Positions 55,863-64,000 of a stretch of DNA of 64,000 bases are shown in pieces. The stretch's first letter is position 1. Every line of letters starts with the position of its first letter. Both the position numbers and the translations under genes were made by a program. Under the pieces are notes generated by a model. The model ran no database searches, was not told where the DNA came from, and saw nothing but the letters and a program-made list of their open reading frames with translations. The stretch is from JANNPJ01 sp965200525 (lineage in GTDB: Bacteria; Actinomycetota; Actinomycetes; Actinomycetales; Kineosporiaceae): contig OZ241368.1 of the NCBI GenBank assembly GCA_965200525.1, positions 806,001 through 870,000 of the forward strand, read 5' to 3'.

Positions 55863-56339
55863 ATGGCAGAAGACATGTACTCCCTGGAACGGTCGGCAAC
55901 CATCGATGCACCGGCCACCCGCATTTATCAGCAGATCGCGGATTTCCACAACTGGGCCAACTGGTCGCCCTGGGAAGGCGTCGATCCCCATCTGCAGCGC
56001 TCCTATTCCGGGGCCGAAGCCGGCGCCGGGGCGGTGTACGGCTGGTCGGGCAATCGCAAGGCCGGCCAGGGCCGGATGGAAATCACCGAGGCCAGCGAGC
56101 CGGCCATCGTGCAGATCGACCTGGCCTTCGAGAAGCCGTTCAAGTCCCGCAGCGTGAGCCTGTTCACGATCCGGCCCGAAGGCGAGGGCTCGCGGGTCAC
56201 CTGGTCGATGAGCGGTCGCAAGACGTTCATGGCCAGGGTGATGGGAATCTTCACCTCGATGGACAAGCTGATCGGGCCCGACTTCGAGAAGGGCCTGACT
56301 CAGCTGAAGGCCACGGCCGAGAAGGCGGCCGCCGAATGA
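55863..56339 (+). CDS. SRPBCC family protein (polyketide cyclase/dehydrase-like)
   Basis: 158 residues of the START/Bet v1-like fold: SATIDAPATRIYQQIADFHN, WANWSPWEGVDP, and the long C-terminal helix (FEKGLTQLKATAEKAA). Such proteins bind hydrophobic ligands; the specific ligand is unknown. Its stop overlaps the start of the next gene (ATGA at 56336), so the two are translationally coupled. Confidence 0.88.
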   Translation: MAEDMYSLERSATIDAPATRIYQQIADFHNWANWSPWEGVDPHLQRSYSGAEAGAGAVYGWSGNRKAGQGRMEITEASEPAIVQIDLAFEKPFKSRSVSLFTIRPEGEGSRVTWSMSGRKTFMARVMGIFTSMDKLIGPDFEKGLTQLKATAEKAAAE

Positions 56340-56869
56340 CGGCCCGGATGCTCTACTCGGTCACCATGTCGCTCGACGGCTTCATCGCCGGCACCGGCGG
56401 CGACATGTCCTGGCTGGGCGAATTTCTCGGGCCGAACCCGGCCGTCGACGAGTTGATCGACTCGGTCGGCGCACTGCTGGTCGGCAATCGCACGTTCGGC
56501 GGTGACGATCCCTACAAGGAGGGCGAGCCGTTCGGTGGCGGGTGGAGCGGGCCGCAGTTCGTGCTGACCCATCACCTGCGGGACGCCGCACCCGGCATCA
56601 CTTTCGTCGACGACCTCGAGGCGGCCGTGCGGGCGGCCAAGGCCGGGGCCGGCGACAAGCCGTACGTCAACATTCTCGGCGCCGAAACGGCCCGGCAGTG
56701 CCTGGCGGCCGGGATGCTCGACGAGGTGCTGGTCTGCATCGCCCCGGTGATGCTCGGCGACGGGGTGCGCCTGTTCGATCACCCGGGCGGGGCCCAGGTC
56801 AGGCTGGAGCGGATCAGCCTGACCCAGGCCCCGCTGGCCACCAACATCTGGTACCGGGTGGCCCGCTGA
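56336..56869 (+). CDS. Dihydrofolate reductase family protein (RibD-C-like)
   Basis: 177 residues with MLYSVTMSLDGFIAG at the start, ALLVGNRTFGGDDP, and the C-terminal VNILGAETARQCLAAGMLDE and CIAPVMLGDGVRLFDH. This matches stand-alone RibD C-terminal/DHFR-like reductases common beside SRPBCC or regulator genes. It would use NADPH; the substrate is unknown and true DHFR activity is unlikely. Coupled to the SRPBCC gene. Confidence 0.88.
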   Translation: MTARMLYSVTMSLDGFIAGTGGDMSWLGEFLGPNPAVDELIDSVGALLVGNRTFGGDDPYKEGEPFGGGWSGPQFVLTHHLRDAAPGITFVDDLEAAVRAAKAGAGDKPYVNILGAETARQCLAAGMLDEVLVCIAPVMLGDGVRLFDHPGGAQVRLERISLTQAPLATNIWYRVAR

Positions 56870-56896
56870 CCGCCGGGATCACGCCGGCCCAGCCCA

Positions 56897-56966
56897 GCTC
56901 AGGGTGGGTTCAGGCCGGCCCGGCTCAGGTCGGTTCAGGCCGGTCCAGCTCAGGGCGGTTCAGGCC
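56897..56966 (+). repeat. 25-26-bp imperfect tandem repeats, about 2.8 copies
   Basis: Units start GCTCAGG at 56897, 56923 and 56948 and share GGTTCAGGCC. They fill the space between the convergent DHFR-like and PH-like genes; the TCA at 56960 in the third unit is the stop of the PH-like gene on the minus strand. Confidence 0.8.
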
Positions 56967-57310
56967 GCGGCGATCGACGCGTCGGCGGTCTCCAGATCCT
57001 TGAAGAACCGGCGGTGCACCCGCAGTTTCTCGCCGTTGACCTCGATCACGTGCCAGATTCCGCCGGCTGGCCCGAGCCGGTTCGCTCGCGGCAGTTCGCC
57101 CAGGGCCGCCTTGGCCTTCTTGAAGCTCATCTTGCCCGCGTCGAGGACGACGATGCGCTCGGGCGTGACCACCAGAATCCGGAACCGGTTGAGGCCAAGA
57201 AAGAAGAAGATGCCGGCCAGAGCGGCGATGTACTGGCTGGCGGTCTGCGCCCCGAACACCGCCTGAATCTGCTCGCCGGGTTTCAGGAACGGCCGCGCCG
57301 ATTCAGCCAT
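56960..57310 (-). CDS. PH-domain-like conserved actinobacterial protein
   Basis: About 116 residues from the ATG at 57310 (MAESARPFLKPGEQIQAVFG). One hydrophobic segment (IAALAGIFFFLGL) is followed by RILVVTPERIVVLDAGKMS and a small domain resembling bacterial PH-like folds. Function unknown. No Shine-Dalgarno is seen; a perfect TTGACA (minus strand, 57341-57346) lies at -36 to -31 relative to this ATG, so a leaderless transcript is plausible. Further in-frame starts exist at 57340 and upstream. Confidence 0.6.
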   Translation of the reverse strand: MAESARPFLKPGEQIQAVFGAQTASQYIAALAGIFFFLGLNRFRILVVTPERIVVLDAGKMSFKKAKAALGELPRANRLGPAGGIWHVIEVNGEKLRVHRRFFKDLETADASIAAA

Positions 57311-57488
57311 GGAATCACGAAGTGCCACAGTGGACCTCATTGTCAAAAGAAAGGAGTAATCTGAGAGGCGCACAGTAGCGAAGGGCAAGATCACGGTCAA
57401 AGAATTCGACCGGCGCGCCCGTGACCGCCCGGCCGGCGCGAGATCTCCACCGCCTTGGTCGCATTTAGCCGAGCGACCTCAGCCGGCG

Positions 57489-60416
57489 TCACCGGGTGGC
57501 CCGGTTGGCAACGGCCCAGGTGGCAATCTCGGTGCGAGTGCTGAAACCGAGCTTGGCCAGGATGTTGCGCACATGGCTCTCGACGGTCCGTTCCGAGAGC
57601 ACCAACCGGGCGGCCACCTCCCGGTTGCTCAGGGCCTGGGCCACCAGGACGGCGATCTCCTGCTCGCGAGCGGTCAGCACGGCGGTCCTCCCGGCCGTGG
57701 CCTCGATCCGGGCCAGCAGCACCAGGGCCTGGGCCCGCGCGCCGGGCATGCCCAGCCGGGCCGCCTCCTGCTCGGACCGCCGGGCCAGTTCCGCCGCCCG
57801 GGCCGCCCGAGCGGCGGTCAGAACCTCGTCACCGGCGATCACCTGGGCCAACTCGAGCCGGCTCAGCACCACAAAGGGCCGGGCTCCGAGCCGGAGGTTG
57901 CCCGCCACGGCCTGCTCCAGCAACTGCTCGGCATCGACGGCTCGCCCTTCCACCGCGGCCAGCCGGCCCAGGTTCCGCTGGACCACGCCCTCGATCAACA
58001 CGGTGGAGATCCCGATGCCACCTCGGAACGCGGCCCACGGCTCGAGGGCCGCCGTAGCCAGCCGGGCCGCGGGCTCGTCGTCAAAGGCCACGATCAGCTC
58101 GACCAGGAGGCAGACCGCGCCGTACCAGCGACCGTCACCGCTCGGAGCGGCCAGCACCGGCCGGGCCTCCTCCAGGCCGGTCCGGGCTCGGTCCCGGTCG
58201 CCGCGCACCAGCGCGTGGACACCCTCCGAGACCTGCACGATCGGCATCCGCGGAGCACCGGCAAGAGCACGCTCGGCGTCGGCGTCCAGCAGGTCGGGTC
58301 GGCCGCGGATCATTGCGTCGTTGAGCACGTAGGCGTAGCTCAGGCCGGCCGCCGAGCGATCGCCCATCCGCAGAGCCAGGTGCAAGGCCTGGGACGACGC
58401 GGCCGCCCCCTCGTCGAACCGGCCCTCCAGCAGGGCCCGGGTGGCCAGCAGACGCAGGTGGAACCACCGCGCCAGCGGCAACCGGCTGTGCTCGGCGAGC
58501 TGGGCGACCGCCTCGGTCTCGGCGTCCACCGTGTCGAGATTGCCCAGCAGATAAGCAATGTCGCTGCGCCACAGGTGCCCCCAGACCGCGGCCAGCGGCC
58601 GGTTCAGCGTGGTCGCCTCCCGCACGGCCAGGGCCCCGAGCTCGAGTTTCTCGCCGGCGTGCTCGGGGCCGGACAGCAACATCGAACGAGCTCGGGCCGC
58701 CTCCAGCAGGGCTCCCGGATCGCCGGCCGAACGGGCCAGGTCGAGCGCCCGCACCGAGGCGGACGAGGCCTCCCCCGTCTGGCCGAACTCAGCCAGGACA
58801 CAGGCCTTCTGGGCCAGCAGCCGTGATCGCAGGACCAGGTCGGTGACGGCCGGCGAGGCGAGCGCCTGATCGCACCACAGCAGAACCGCCTGGCCCACCT
58901 CGGGCGCGCCCAGACCCTGCATGACCAGCGCCGCCGCGGCCACCGCAACCGGCCGGTCGTGTTCCGTGGCCAGCGCCACGGCCCGCCCGCAGTGCTCCAG
59001 GCTGCCGGCGAAGTCTCCGGCCCGGTACTGCGCCGCGGCCAGTTCCAGCAGTGGGTCGATCCGCTGCTCGGGACGGTGGCCGGCCCGGTCACCGGCTCGG
59101 ATCGCGACCTGCCACCAGTGGGCAGCATCCTCGAACGCCAGCCGGCGGCCGGCCTCACGGGCGGCCGCGGCCGCGGCCTCGCCGGCCCGGGTGAGGGTCT
59201 GCGGATCGCTGCCGGAGCGGATCAGGTGGGCCGCCCAGCGCGGGATCACGTCGGGTTCACCGGCGGCCCGCCGGCCCAGGGCCAGAGCCAGAGCGGCGTG
59301 CCACTCCTGGCGGTCCGCGGGGTCCAGCCGCTCGATGATCGCGTCCCGGATCAGCGCGTGCGCGAACCGGTACTCCACCGGCGACCCGGTCAGCTCGACC
59401 GTGCCGGCCAGCACGGCGGGGGCCAGCTCGGCCCGAACCTCGGCCTCGGTGAGCTCGCAGATCTCGGCCAGCAGGGCTGGTTCGATCACCTCGCCGGCCA
59501 CCGCACCGGCACAGATCACCCGGGCGCCGACCGGACCGAGCCGGGCCAGCAGGGACGATGCCAATCGGCCGAGGTCGGCGGCCTGGGCGATCCGTTGCCA
59601 GAGAACACCTTCCGCCCCCGGCCCGGCATCGAACGACCCGGCCTCGAACGACCCGGCATCGATCCGCCCAGGTCGGCCGGCCAGGACCCGGGCGACCGCG
59701 CCGACCAGGAGCGGGTTGCCACCGGTGCGCCGTTGCACCTCGGCCACCAACCGCGGCCCGGCCGGGTGCCCCGACAGCTCGGCCAGGAGCCGCCCGATCT
59801 GCGCCGGGCCGAACGGCTGCACCTCGAGCAGCCGGCAGCCCGGTCGGCGCAGGATCTGCTCCACCGCGGCGGCCAGGGCGGACCCGGCCGGGTCCGTCGG
59901 ACCGACGCCGGGCCCCGGCCGGGTGGTGACCACCAGGACCACCCGGGACGACGCGATCTCCCCACTCAGGTGCCGCAGCAGCCTCAATGACGCCGGATCG
60001 ACCCAGTGCAGATCCTCCAGGACGACGAACAAGCCGCCCGGAGCCGCAGCCGACACGATCGCGGTGGCGAAAGCGTCCAGCACCCGGAACCGGGCGGCCT
60101 CGCCGTCCTCGGCGGGCGGGGTAAACAAGCCGGGTTCGGCCAGCGGGATCAGCTCTCGCTCGACCAGCCGGCGCAACAGCTGGCTCCAGGGCCACAGCGC
60201 CGGCACTCCCTCGTCGTCCGGGCAGCGCAGCCGGACCCCGGGCAGGCCCAGGTCGGCGGCCCGGCGCAGGGCTGCTTCGGCCAGCCAGGTCTTGCCGATC
60301 CCGGCCGGCCCGCTGAGCACCACCAGCCGCCCGGCCCCACCCCGGGCCGCTTCGACGTCCGCGGCCAGGGCCGAGAGTTCGACGCCGCGTGGCCGGCCTT
60401 CCGGCACCTCCATCAT
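57489..60416 (-). CDS. Large LuxR-type regulator with N-terminal AAA ATPase (LAL family)
   Basis: 975 residues: Walker A SGPAGIGKTW (36-43), Walker B FVVLEDLHWVD, a long middle region with TPR-like helices, and a C-terminal LuxR helix-turn-helix (LTAREQEIAVLVAQALSNRE; RTVESHVRNILAKLGF). LAL regulators are ATP- and ligand-dependent activators of catabolic or secondary-metabolite genes. A 15-bp triple repeat (59622-59666) encodes SFEAGSFDAG in the ATPase part. The divergent unknown/YceI operon is a possible target. Confidence 0.92.
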   Translation of the reverse strand: MMEVPEGRPRGVELSALAADVEAARGGAGRLVVLSGPAGIGKTWLAEAALRRAADLGLPGVRLRCPDDEGVPALWPWSQLLRRLVERELIPLAEPGLFTPPAEDGEAARFRVLDAFATAIVSAAAPGGLFVVLEDLHWVDPASLRLLRHLSGEIASSRVVLVVTTRPGPGVGPTDPAGSALAAAVEQILRRPGCRLLEVQPFGPAQIGRLLAELSGHPAGPRLVAEVQRRTGGNPLLVGAVARVLAGRPGRIDAGSFEAGSFDAGPGAEGVLWQRIAQAADLGRLASSLLARLGPVGARVICAGAVAGEVIEPALLAEICELTEAEVRAELAPAVLAGTVELTGSPVEYRFAHALIRDAIIERLDPADRQEWHAALALALGRRAAGEPDVIPRWAAHLIRSGSDPQTLTRAGEAAAAAAREAGRRLAFEDAAHWWQVAIRAGDRAGHRPEQRIDPLLELAAAQYRAGDFAGSLEHCGRAVALATEHDRPVAVAAAALVMQGLGAPEVGQAVLLWCDQALASPAVTDLVLRSRLLAQKACVLAEFGQTGEASSASVRALDLARSAGDPGALLEAARARSMLLSGPEHAGEKLELGALAVREATTLNRPLAAVWGHLWRSDIAYLLGNLDTVDAETEAVAQLAEHSRLPLARWFHLRLLATRALLEGRFDEGAAASSQALHLALRMGDRSAAGLSYAYVLNDAMIRGRPDLLDADAERALAGAPRMPIVQVSEGVHALVRGDRDRARTGLEEARPVLAAPSGDGRWYGAVCLLVELIVAFDDEPAARLATAALEPWAAFRGGIGISTVLIEGVVQRNLGRLAAVEGRAVDAEQLLEQAVAGNLRLGARPFVVLSRLELAQVIAGDEVLTAARAARAAELARRSEQEAARLGMPGARAQALVLLARIEATAGRTAVLTAREQEIAVLVAQALSNREVAARLVLSERTVESHVRNILAKLGFSTRTEIATWAVANRATR
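59622..59666 (-). repeat. 15-bp in-frame triple repeat inside the LuxR regulator gene
   Basis: Units CCCGGCATCGAACGA, CCCGGCCTCGAACGA and CCCGGCATCGATCCG follow each other directly. The encoded peptide is a Gly-Ser-Phe/Asp-Ala-Gly loop between predicted helices. Confidence 0.8.
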
Positions 60417-60591
60417 GCCCCAGTATCTCCTCCGGCGGGCCGCGAGCCGACCTTGATCACGGGGTCGGTATCCGGATCGGTACCGGCGTCGGGAGCGGTT
60501 TCAGTACCGGATTCAGTACTGGCACTCAGGCGCGCAACCGGCCCCCGGACCAGGCTCGAGCCATTGATCGAGCCCTCTGAAGGAGCCTCCG

Positions 60592-61218
60592 ATGTACCTC
60601 ACGATTCATCCCCTGGACCGGATCCTGCCGGTCGACCCTCGCCTCGACGACTGGGCCGAGGACGTGTCGGCCCTGCTCGCCCCGGCCGGCACCCCGCTCG
60701 CCCGCTGGATCGGCACCCAGGCCGGCGCCTCCCGTGGCACCCTGGTCAGCCTGTGGGACGCCGAGGAGCCGGCCCGGATCGCCGCCCGCACCGAGGGCAG
60801 CACACCGGCCCGGATCGCGCTCGGCCCGGCCGAGCCGATGCAGGTCATCGACCTCGACCTCGGCCCGGAGCGCGATCAGCACCCGGCGGTGCTTCAGCTG
60901 GCCGTCTTCGACGGGCCTCGCGGTGCCGTTCAGACGGCCGCCGACCGGGTCGCCGACCGGCGGATCGCCCGGAGCGTGCAGTCGGTACCCGGGTACTGCG
61001 GCGCCGTCGTCGCCCTGGCCGACGACGGTGGCTACGCCGTCGTCGTCCTGGCCCGCTCGGTCGACTCGCTGACCGAAGGACGACGCCGGCTGATGAGCAC
61101 CGAGCTGCCCCCCGACGAGGACCCGGCCCTGCTCAACGGCCCCGACCGAATGGAACAGCACGACCTGATCCGGGCCGGCCGGCCGCTGACCTCGCTGATC
61201 GCCGGAGGCGTGCGATGA
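60592..61218 (+). CDS. Hypothetical protein, first gene of YceI operon
   Basis: A 208-residue soluble protein with AAGGAG eight bases before the ATG. It begins MYLTIHPLDRILPVDPRL and alternates strands and helices in a way compatible with a ferredoxin-like (antibiotic monooxygenase-type) fold, but no family is recognised. Its stop overlaps the start of the YceI gene (ATGA). 175 bases separate it from the divergent LuxR regulator; these contain short imperfect repeats of CAGTACCGGAT and GGATCGGTACCGG. Confidence 0.65.
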   Translation: MYLTIHPLDRILPVDPRLDDWAEDVSALLAPAGTPLARWIGTQAGASRGTLVSLWDAEEPARIAARTEGSTPARIALGPAEPMQVIDLDLGPERDQHPAVLQLAVFDGPRGAVQTAADRVADRRIARSVQSVPGYCGAVVALADDGGYAVVVLARSVDSLTEGRRRLMSTELPPDEDPALLNGPDRMEQHDLIRAGRPLTSLIAGGVR

Positions 61219-61733
61219 TTGACGGCTCGCGTCCCGACCCCACCGCCGGCACCGTGCTCCACCTCGAGCCGGGCACCGTGTCGGCCCGATTCCGGGCCGG
61301 GTCCTTGTTCGGCGCCGTCCGCGGAACGGTGCCCGTGATCAGCGCCGAGATCGAGGTGGACGAGGCCGGCCATCCGGTGGCCGTCCGGGCCCGGCTCGAC
61401 CTGGCCGGGCTCGACACCGGCAACCGGCGCCGGGACCAGGACCTGCGCTCGGCCCGGTTCTTCGACACCGACCAGAACCCGGTGCTGCGGTTCGAGTCGA
61501 CGTCGGTCAGCGCTCCCGACCCCCTCGGGCCGACCGAGCGCCGGCAGGTGGTCGGCCGGCTGTCCGTCGGCAAGAACCGGGCCGAGGTCGAGTTCACGGT
61601 CGAGCGCACCGGGCCCGACACCTTCGTCGGCACCGGGCGGCTCGACCGGCGCGGGCTCGGCATCTCCGCTCCGGCGCTGATGATCCGGCCCGAGGTGACC
61701 TTCGAGATCAGCGCGAGCGGGCCGGCCCACTAG
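61215..61733 (+). CDS. YceI family protein
   Basis: 172 residues. The lipocalin-like YceI pattern is clear: SLFGAVRGTVPVISAEIEVD, LDTGNRRRDQDLRSARFFD and FESTSVS. YceI proteins bind isoprenoid-type lipids. No signal peptide is seen, unlike the E. coli protein, so it is cytoplasmic, as in many actinobacterial members. It is translationally coupled to the upstream gene and followed by the phosphodiesterase gene after nine bases. Confidence 0.88.
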   Translation: MIDGSRPDPTAGTVLHLEPGTVSARFRAGSLFGAVRGTVPVISAEIEVDEAGHPVAVRARLDLAGLDTGNRRRDQDLRSARFFDTDQNPVLRFESTSVSAPDPLGPTERRQVVGRLSVGKNRAEVEFTVERTGPDTFVGTGRLDRRGLGISAPALMIRPEVTFEISASGPAH

Positions 61734-61742
61734 CCTTGGCGG

Positions 61743-62270
61743 GTGTCCAGTTCGCCGGTGTCCCTGCTGCTGATCGCCGACACCCACCTGCCGGCCCGGG
61801 CCCGGGACCTGCCCGACCTGGTCTGGGCCGCCGCGGCGGCGGTCGACGTGGTGATCCACGCCGGCGACTGGGTGAGCGAGGGCCTGCTCGACACCCTGCA
61901 GGCCCGGGCCGGGCGGGTGCTCGGGGTGCACGGCAACAACGACGGCCCGACCCTGCGGGCCCGACTGCCGGAGGTGGCCGAGGCCGAGCTCGGCGGCGTG
62001 CGCTTGGCCGTGATCCACGAGACCGGGCCGGCCACCGGCCGCGAGAGCCGTTGTTCAGCCCGGTTTCCCGAGGCCGACGTTCTGGTTTTCGGGCACAGCC
62101 ACATCCCCTGGGACAGCACCGCCGACGGCGGCCTGCGGCTGCTCAACCCGGGCTCGCCCACCGACCGGCGCCGGCAGCCGTTCTGCACCTTCATGACGGC
62201 GGTCGCGGTGGGCGGCGAACTGCGCGACGTCGTCCTGCACCGGCTGCCCCCGAGGCCGGCCCGTTCATGA
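61743..62270 (+). CDS. Metallophosphoesterase (YfcE/MJ0936-like phosphodiesterase)
   Basis: 175 residues from GTG with all metal motifs of the calcineurin-like fold: IADTHLP, HAGDW, GVHGNNDG, VIHE and FGHSHIP. Small single-domain members hydrolyse phosphodiesters such as 2',3'-cyclic nucleotides. It is probably the third gene of the operon with YceI. Confidence 0.9.
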   Translation: MSSSPVSLLLIADTHLPARARDLPDLVWAAAAAVDVVIHAGDWVSEGLLDTLQARAGRVLGVHGNNDGPTLRARLPEVAEAELGGVRLAVIHETGPATGRESRCSARFPEADVLVFGHSHIPWDSTADGGLRLLNPGSPTDRRRQPFCTFMTAVAVGGELRDVVLHRLPPRPARS

Positions 62271-62402
62271 TCGACACCTGCCAGAGCGGCGTCTAATTTA
62301 CGCCTGTTTGAGACAGAGGTCACGATCTGTCTTTTGTTTTCCACACGTGTTCAGATTTTAAGGATTCACCGCCGAATCCCTGATGCGCCTGTGGAGCCTG
62401 CC

Positions 62403-63185
62403 ATGAGACAACGACGTCTTGCCCTGTCCAGCTTCTCGCTCTGTCTGTTCCTCCTCCTGGCCTTGGTGGCCCCGGCTCGGGCCGGTACCGGCCTGGACTA
62501 CGTGGCCCTGGGCGACTCGTACGCCGCCGGGGTCGGGGCGCCCGGGCTGCACGGGCTCTGCCTGCGTAGCGCCCAGGGCTACCCGCAGCTGTGGGCGGGC
62601 AGCCACCCGGTCACCTCGTTCACCCCGGCCACCTGCTCGGGCGCCGTGACCAGCGACGTGCGCACGTTCCAGGTGTGGGCCCTGGGCCGCGGCACCGACC
62701 TGGTCACCCTGACCATCGGCGGCAACGACGTCGGTTTCGCCGACGCCATGCTGACCTGCACCCTCGGCTCGGACTCGAGCTGCCTGAAGGCGGTGGCCGA
62801 CGGCCGCGACCAGGCCGTCACCAGCCTGCCCGCCACCCTGGACAGCACCTACGCCGACGTCCGCCGGCACGCCCCGAACGCGGCCGTGTACGTGCTCGGC
62901 TACCCGCGCCTGTTCGACGAGACCGCGACCTGCCCCGGTGGGCTGAGCCTGGTCAAGCGGCAGGCGATCAACCAGGCCGCCGACGTCCTGGCCGGGGTGC
63001 TGGCCGCCCGGGCCGCGGCCGCCGGCTTCACCTTCGTCGATGTGCGGACGGCGTTCGCCGGGCACGGGCTCTGCGGCCCGGCCCCGTGGATCAATCCGTT
63101 CGCGCTGAGCGTGAGCTCCTACCACCCGACCGCCGCCGGGTACCACGACGGCTACCTGCCCGCGCTCGACGCCGTCACCGGCTGA
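62403..63185 (+). CDS. Secreted SGNH/GDSL lipase-esterase
   Basis: 260 residues from the ATG at 62403, with GGAG nine bases upstream. Signal peptide at 1-27 (LCLFLLLALVAPARA). Block I GDSYAAG with the nucleophile Ser39, GGNDVGF and the C-terminal SSYHPTAAGYHDGY with the catalytic His identify an SGNH hydrolase of the Streptomyces secreted lipase type. Six or more cysteines (e.g. GLCLRS, ATCSG, LTCTLG, SCLKA, CPGG, GLCG) would form disulfides. The AT-richer 132 bases upstream probably hold its promoter. Confidence 0.92.
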   Translation: MRQRRLALSSFSLCLFLLLALVAPARAGTGLDYVALGDSYAAGVGAPGLHGLCLRSAQGYPQLWAGSHPVTSFTPATCSGAVTSDVRTFQVWALGRGTDLVTLTIGGNDVGFADAMLTCTLGSDSSCLKAVADGRDQAVTSLPATLDSTYADVRRHAPNAAVYVLGYPRLFDETATCPGGLSLVKRQAINQAADVLAGVLAARAAAAGFTFVDVRTAFAGHGLCGPAPWINPFALSVSSYHPTAAGYHDGYLPALDAVTG

Positions 63186-63190
63186 CCGCA

Positions 63191-63231
63191 CCCGGGCCGG
63201 GCGCCGGCGTTGATCCGGCACCCGGCCCGGG
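63191..63231 (+). terminator. Terminator of the SGNH lipase gene
   Basis: 17-bp arms 63191-63207 and 63215-63231 with one mismatch and a seven-base loop, six bases after the lipase stop. Confidence 0.8.
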
Positions 63232-63246
63232 CCGATAGTAGGAACC

Positions 63247-63690
63247 ATGCCTGCGCTGCCGACGGACGAGGCCGCCGTCCTCGACCTGCTGAACCGGTTC
63301 TTCGCCGCGGTGTCGTTCCCCGAGGGCGGCACCCCGGCCTACGAGGACCTCACCGATCTGTTCAGCGAGCCGGGCCGGCTGATCCGGACCAGCACGCCGA
63401 TCCCGGAGAACCTGCCGGTGGCCGACTTCGTCGCCGAGCGCCGCCGGGTGCTGGCCGCCGGCGAACTGACCGCGTTCCACGAGGCCGAGATCGGCGGCCG
63501 GACCGACGTCTTCGGCGCGGTGGCCCACCGCCTCAGCACGTACACCAAGAGCGGGATCGGCCCGGCCGGGGCGTTCGCGGGCCGGGGCGTGATCTCCAGC
63601 CAGTTCGTGCGCGAACCCGGCGGCTGGCGGATCAGTTCGATGGCCTGGGACGACGAGCGGCCCGGCCAGATCATCCCGTCAGCCCTCTGA
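63247..63690 (+). CDS. SnoaL/DUF4440-like protein
   Basis: 147 residues with the nuclear-transport-factor-2-like pattern: VLDLLNRFFAAVSFPEGG, DLTDLFSEPGRLIRT, and the C-terminal VREPGGWRISSMAWDDE. Members are isomerases, cyclases or simple ligand-binding proteins; the activity is unknown. Its last 12 bases overlap the end of the convergent sigma factor gene. Confidence 0.8.
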   Translation: MPALPTDEAAVLDLLNRFFAAVSFPEGGTPAYEDLTDLFSEPGRLIRTSTPIPENLPVADFVAERRRVLAAGELTAFHEAEIGGRTDVFGAVAHRLSTYTKSGIGPAGAFAGRGVISSQFVREPGGWRISSMAWDDERPGQIIPSAL

Positions 63691-64000
63691 GTGCGGCAAC
63701 GAGTCGGCCCGCTCCTGGAACAGCACCCGTTCCTGCTCGTTGCGGGTCAGTTCGGCCGCGCGCCGGAACTGCTCCCGGGCCGGCTTCAGCCGCCCCAGCC
63801 GGGCCAGCAGATCGCCGCGAACCGCGGCCAGCTGGGGGTATCCGGCCAGCTCGGGAACGGCGGCCAGCGACTCCAGCAGATCCAGGCCGGCCTGCGGGCC
63901 GGCCGAGAAGCCGACCGCCACCGCTCGGTTCAGCTGCACCACGGGAGACGGCCACAGCTGGGCCAGGGCCTCGTACAGCGTCGTGATCCGGGACCAGTCG
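63679..64000 (-). CDS. ECF RNA polymerase sigma factor with DUF6596-type C-terminus (5' part outside window)
   Basis: Only the last ~107 residues are present. The pattern SPVVQLNRAVAV, YPQLAAVRGDLLARLGR and FRRAAELTRNEQERVLFQER is typical of the helical C-terminal extension of large ECF sigma factors that carry DUF6596. The sigma-2 and sigma-4 regions lie beyond the window edge. These sigma factors often occur next to YCII-domain proteins, whose gene would be outside the window if present. Confidence 0.75.
   Translation of the reverse strand, partial: DWSRITTLYEALAQLWPSPVVQLNRAVAVGFSAGPQAGLDLLESLAAVPELAGYPQLAAVRGDLLARLGRLKPAREQFRRAAELTRNEQERVLFQERADSLPHSEG

Overview
High-GC actinobacterial chromosome, coding on both strands with very little space between genes. 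The genes point to a filamentous or sporulating, mycothiol-using actinomycete: a 68-residue BldC-type regulator, Lsr2, mycothione reductase, a maleylpyruvate-isomerase-like mycothiol enzyme, DivIVA-domain proteins and two SAV2177/DUF574-type methyltransferases. A Kineosporia/Cryptosporangium/Actinoplanes-like lineage is my inference; no rRNA or other species marker is present. I found no tRNA, rRNA, CRISPR array, insertion sequence or prophage gene.

Layout. 1-3456: 3' part of a secreted GH16-like glycanase with a ricin-type lectin domain, a secreted DUF1996 protein and a transglutaminase-like protein. 3478-7276: B12-dependent methionine synthase (metH) with a leader that folds like an S-adenosylhomocysteine riboswitch. 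7443-12311: a secreted DUF3558-like protein, a truncated anti-sigma factor, a conserved unknown, mycothione reductase and a GH15 glucosidase/trehalase. 12468-21996: MFS permease, methyltransferase, a beta-rich unknown, membrane-anchored protein, thioredoxin, Na+/H+ antiporter, GGDEF-EAL protein and bldC. 22005-31826: SDR, ATP-dependent DNA ligase, mycothiol-dependent enzyme, divergent AraC/NmrA pair, twin-DivIVA mini-protein, FAD monooxygenase, GNAT, ankyrin protein and XRE-cupin regulator. 31870-39556: HtrA-like protease, secreted F5/8C beta-helix protein, two membrane-associated conserved proteins flanking a second methyltransferase, and Lsr2. 39602-45294: GntR/ABC operon with duplicated permeases, then a mycodextranase-like (GH87) secreted enzyme. 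45516-53094: remnant of a SARP-type regulator, duplicated TIGR02996/LRR protein, 2H phosphoesterase, a three-gene operon (alcohol dehydrogenase, MIP18-like Fe-S factor, amidohydrolase), a beta-hydroxyacid dehydrogenase with an internal minisatellite, and a DUF6461-like protein. 53098-64000: nucleoside hydrolase, PNPOx-like, DUF1203, SRPBCC and DHFR-like proteins, a PH-like protein, a large LuxR regulator, a three-gene unknown/YceI/phosphodiesterase operon, an SGNH lipase, a SnoaL-like protein and the 3' end of an ECF sigma factor.

Most unusual signals: (1) the dehydrogenase/MIP18/amidohydrolase operon is the usual accessory set of propane/phenol-type di-iron monooxygenases (prm/mim), but no monooxygenase gene is present here and the amidohydrolase lacks one metal-ligand histidine; (2) three convergent gene junctions carry short tandem duplications, and at two of them every copy holds a palindrome giving in-frame stops on both strands; (3) several in-frame minisatellites and a duplicated ribosome-binding-site/start module suggest frequent replication slippage; (4) a 24-codon lysine-only micro-ORF; (5) the SAH riboswitch.
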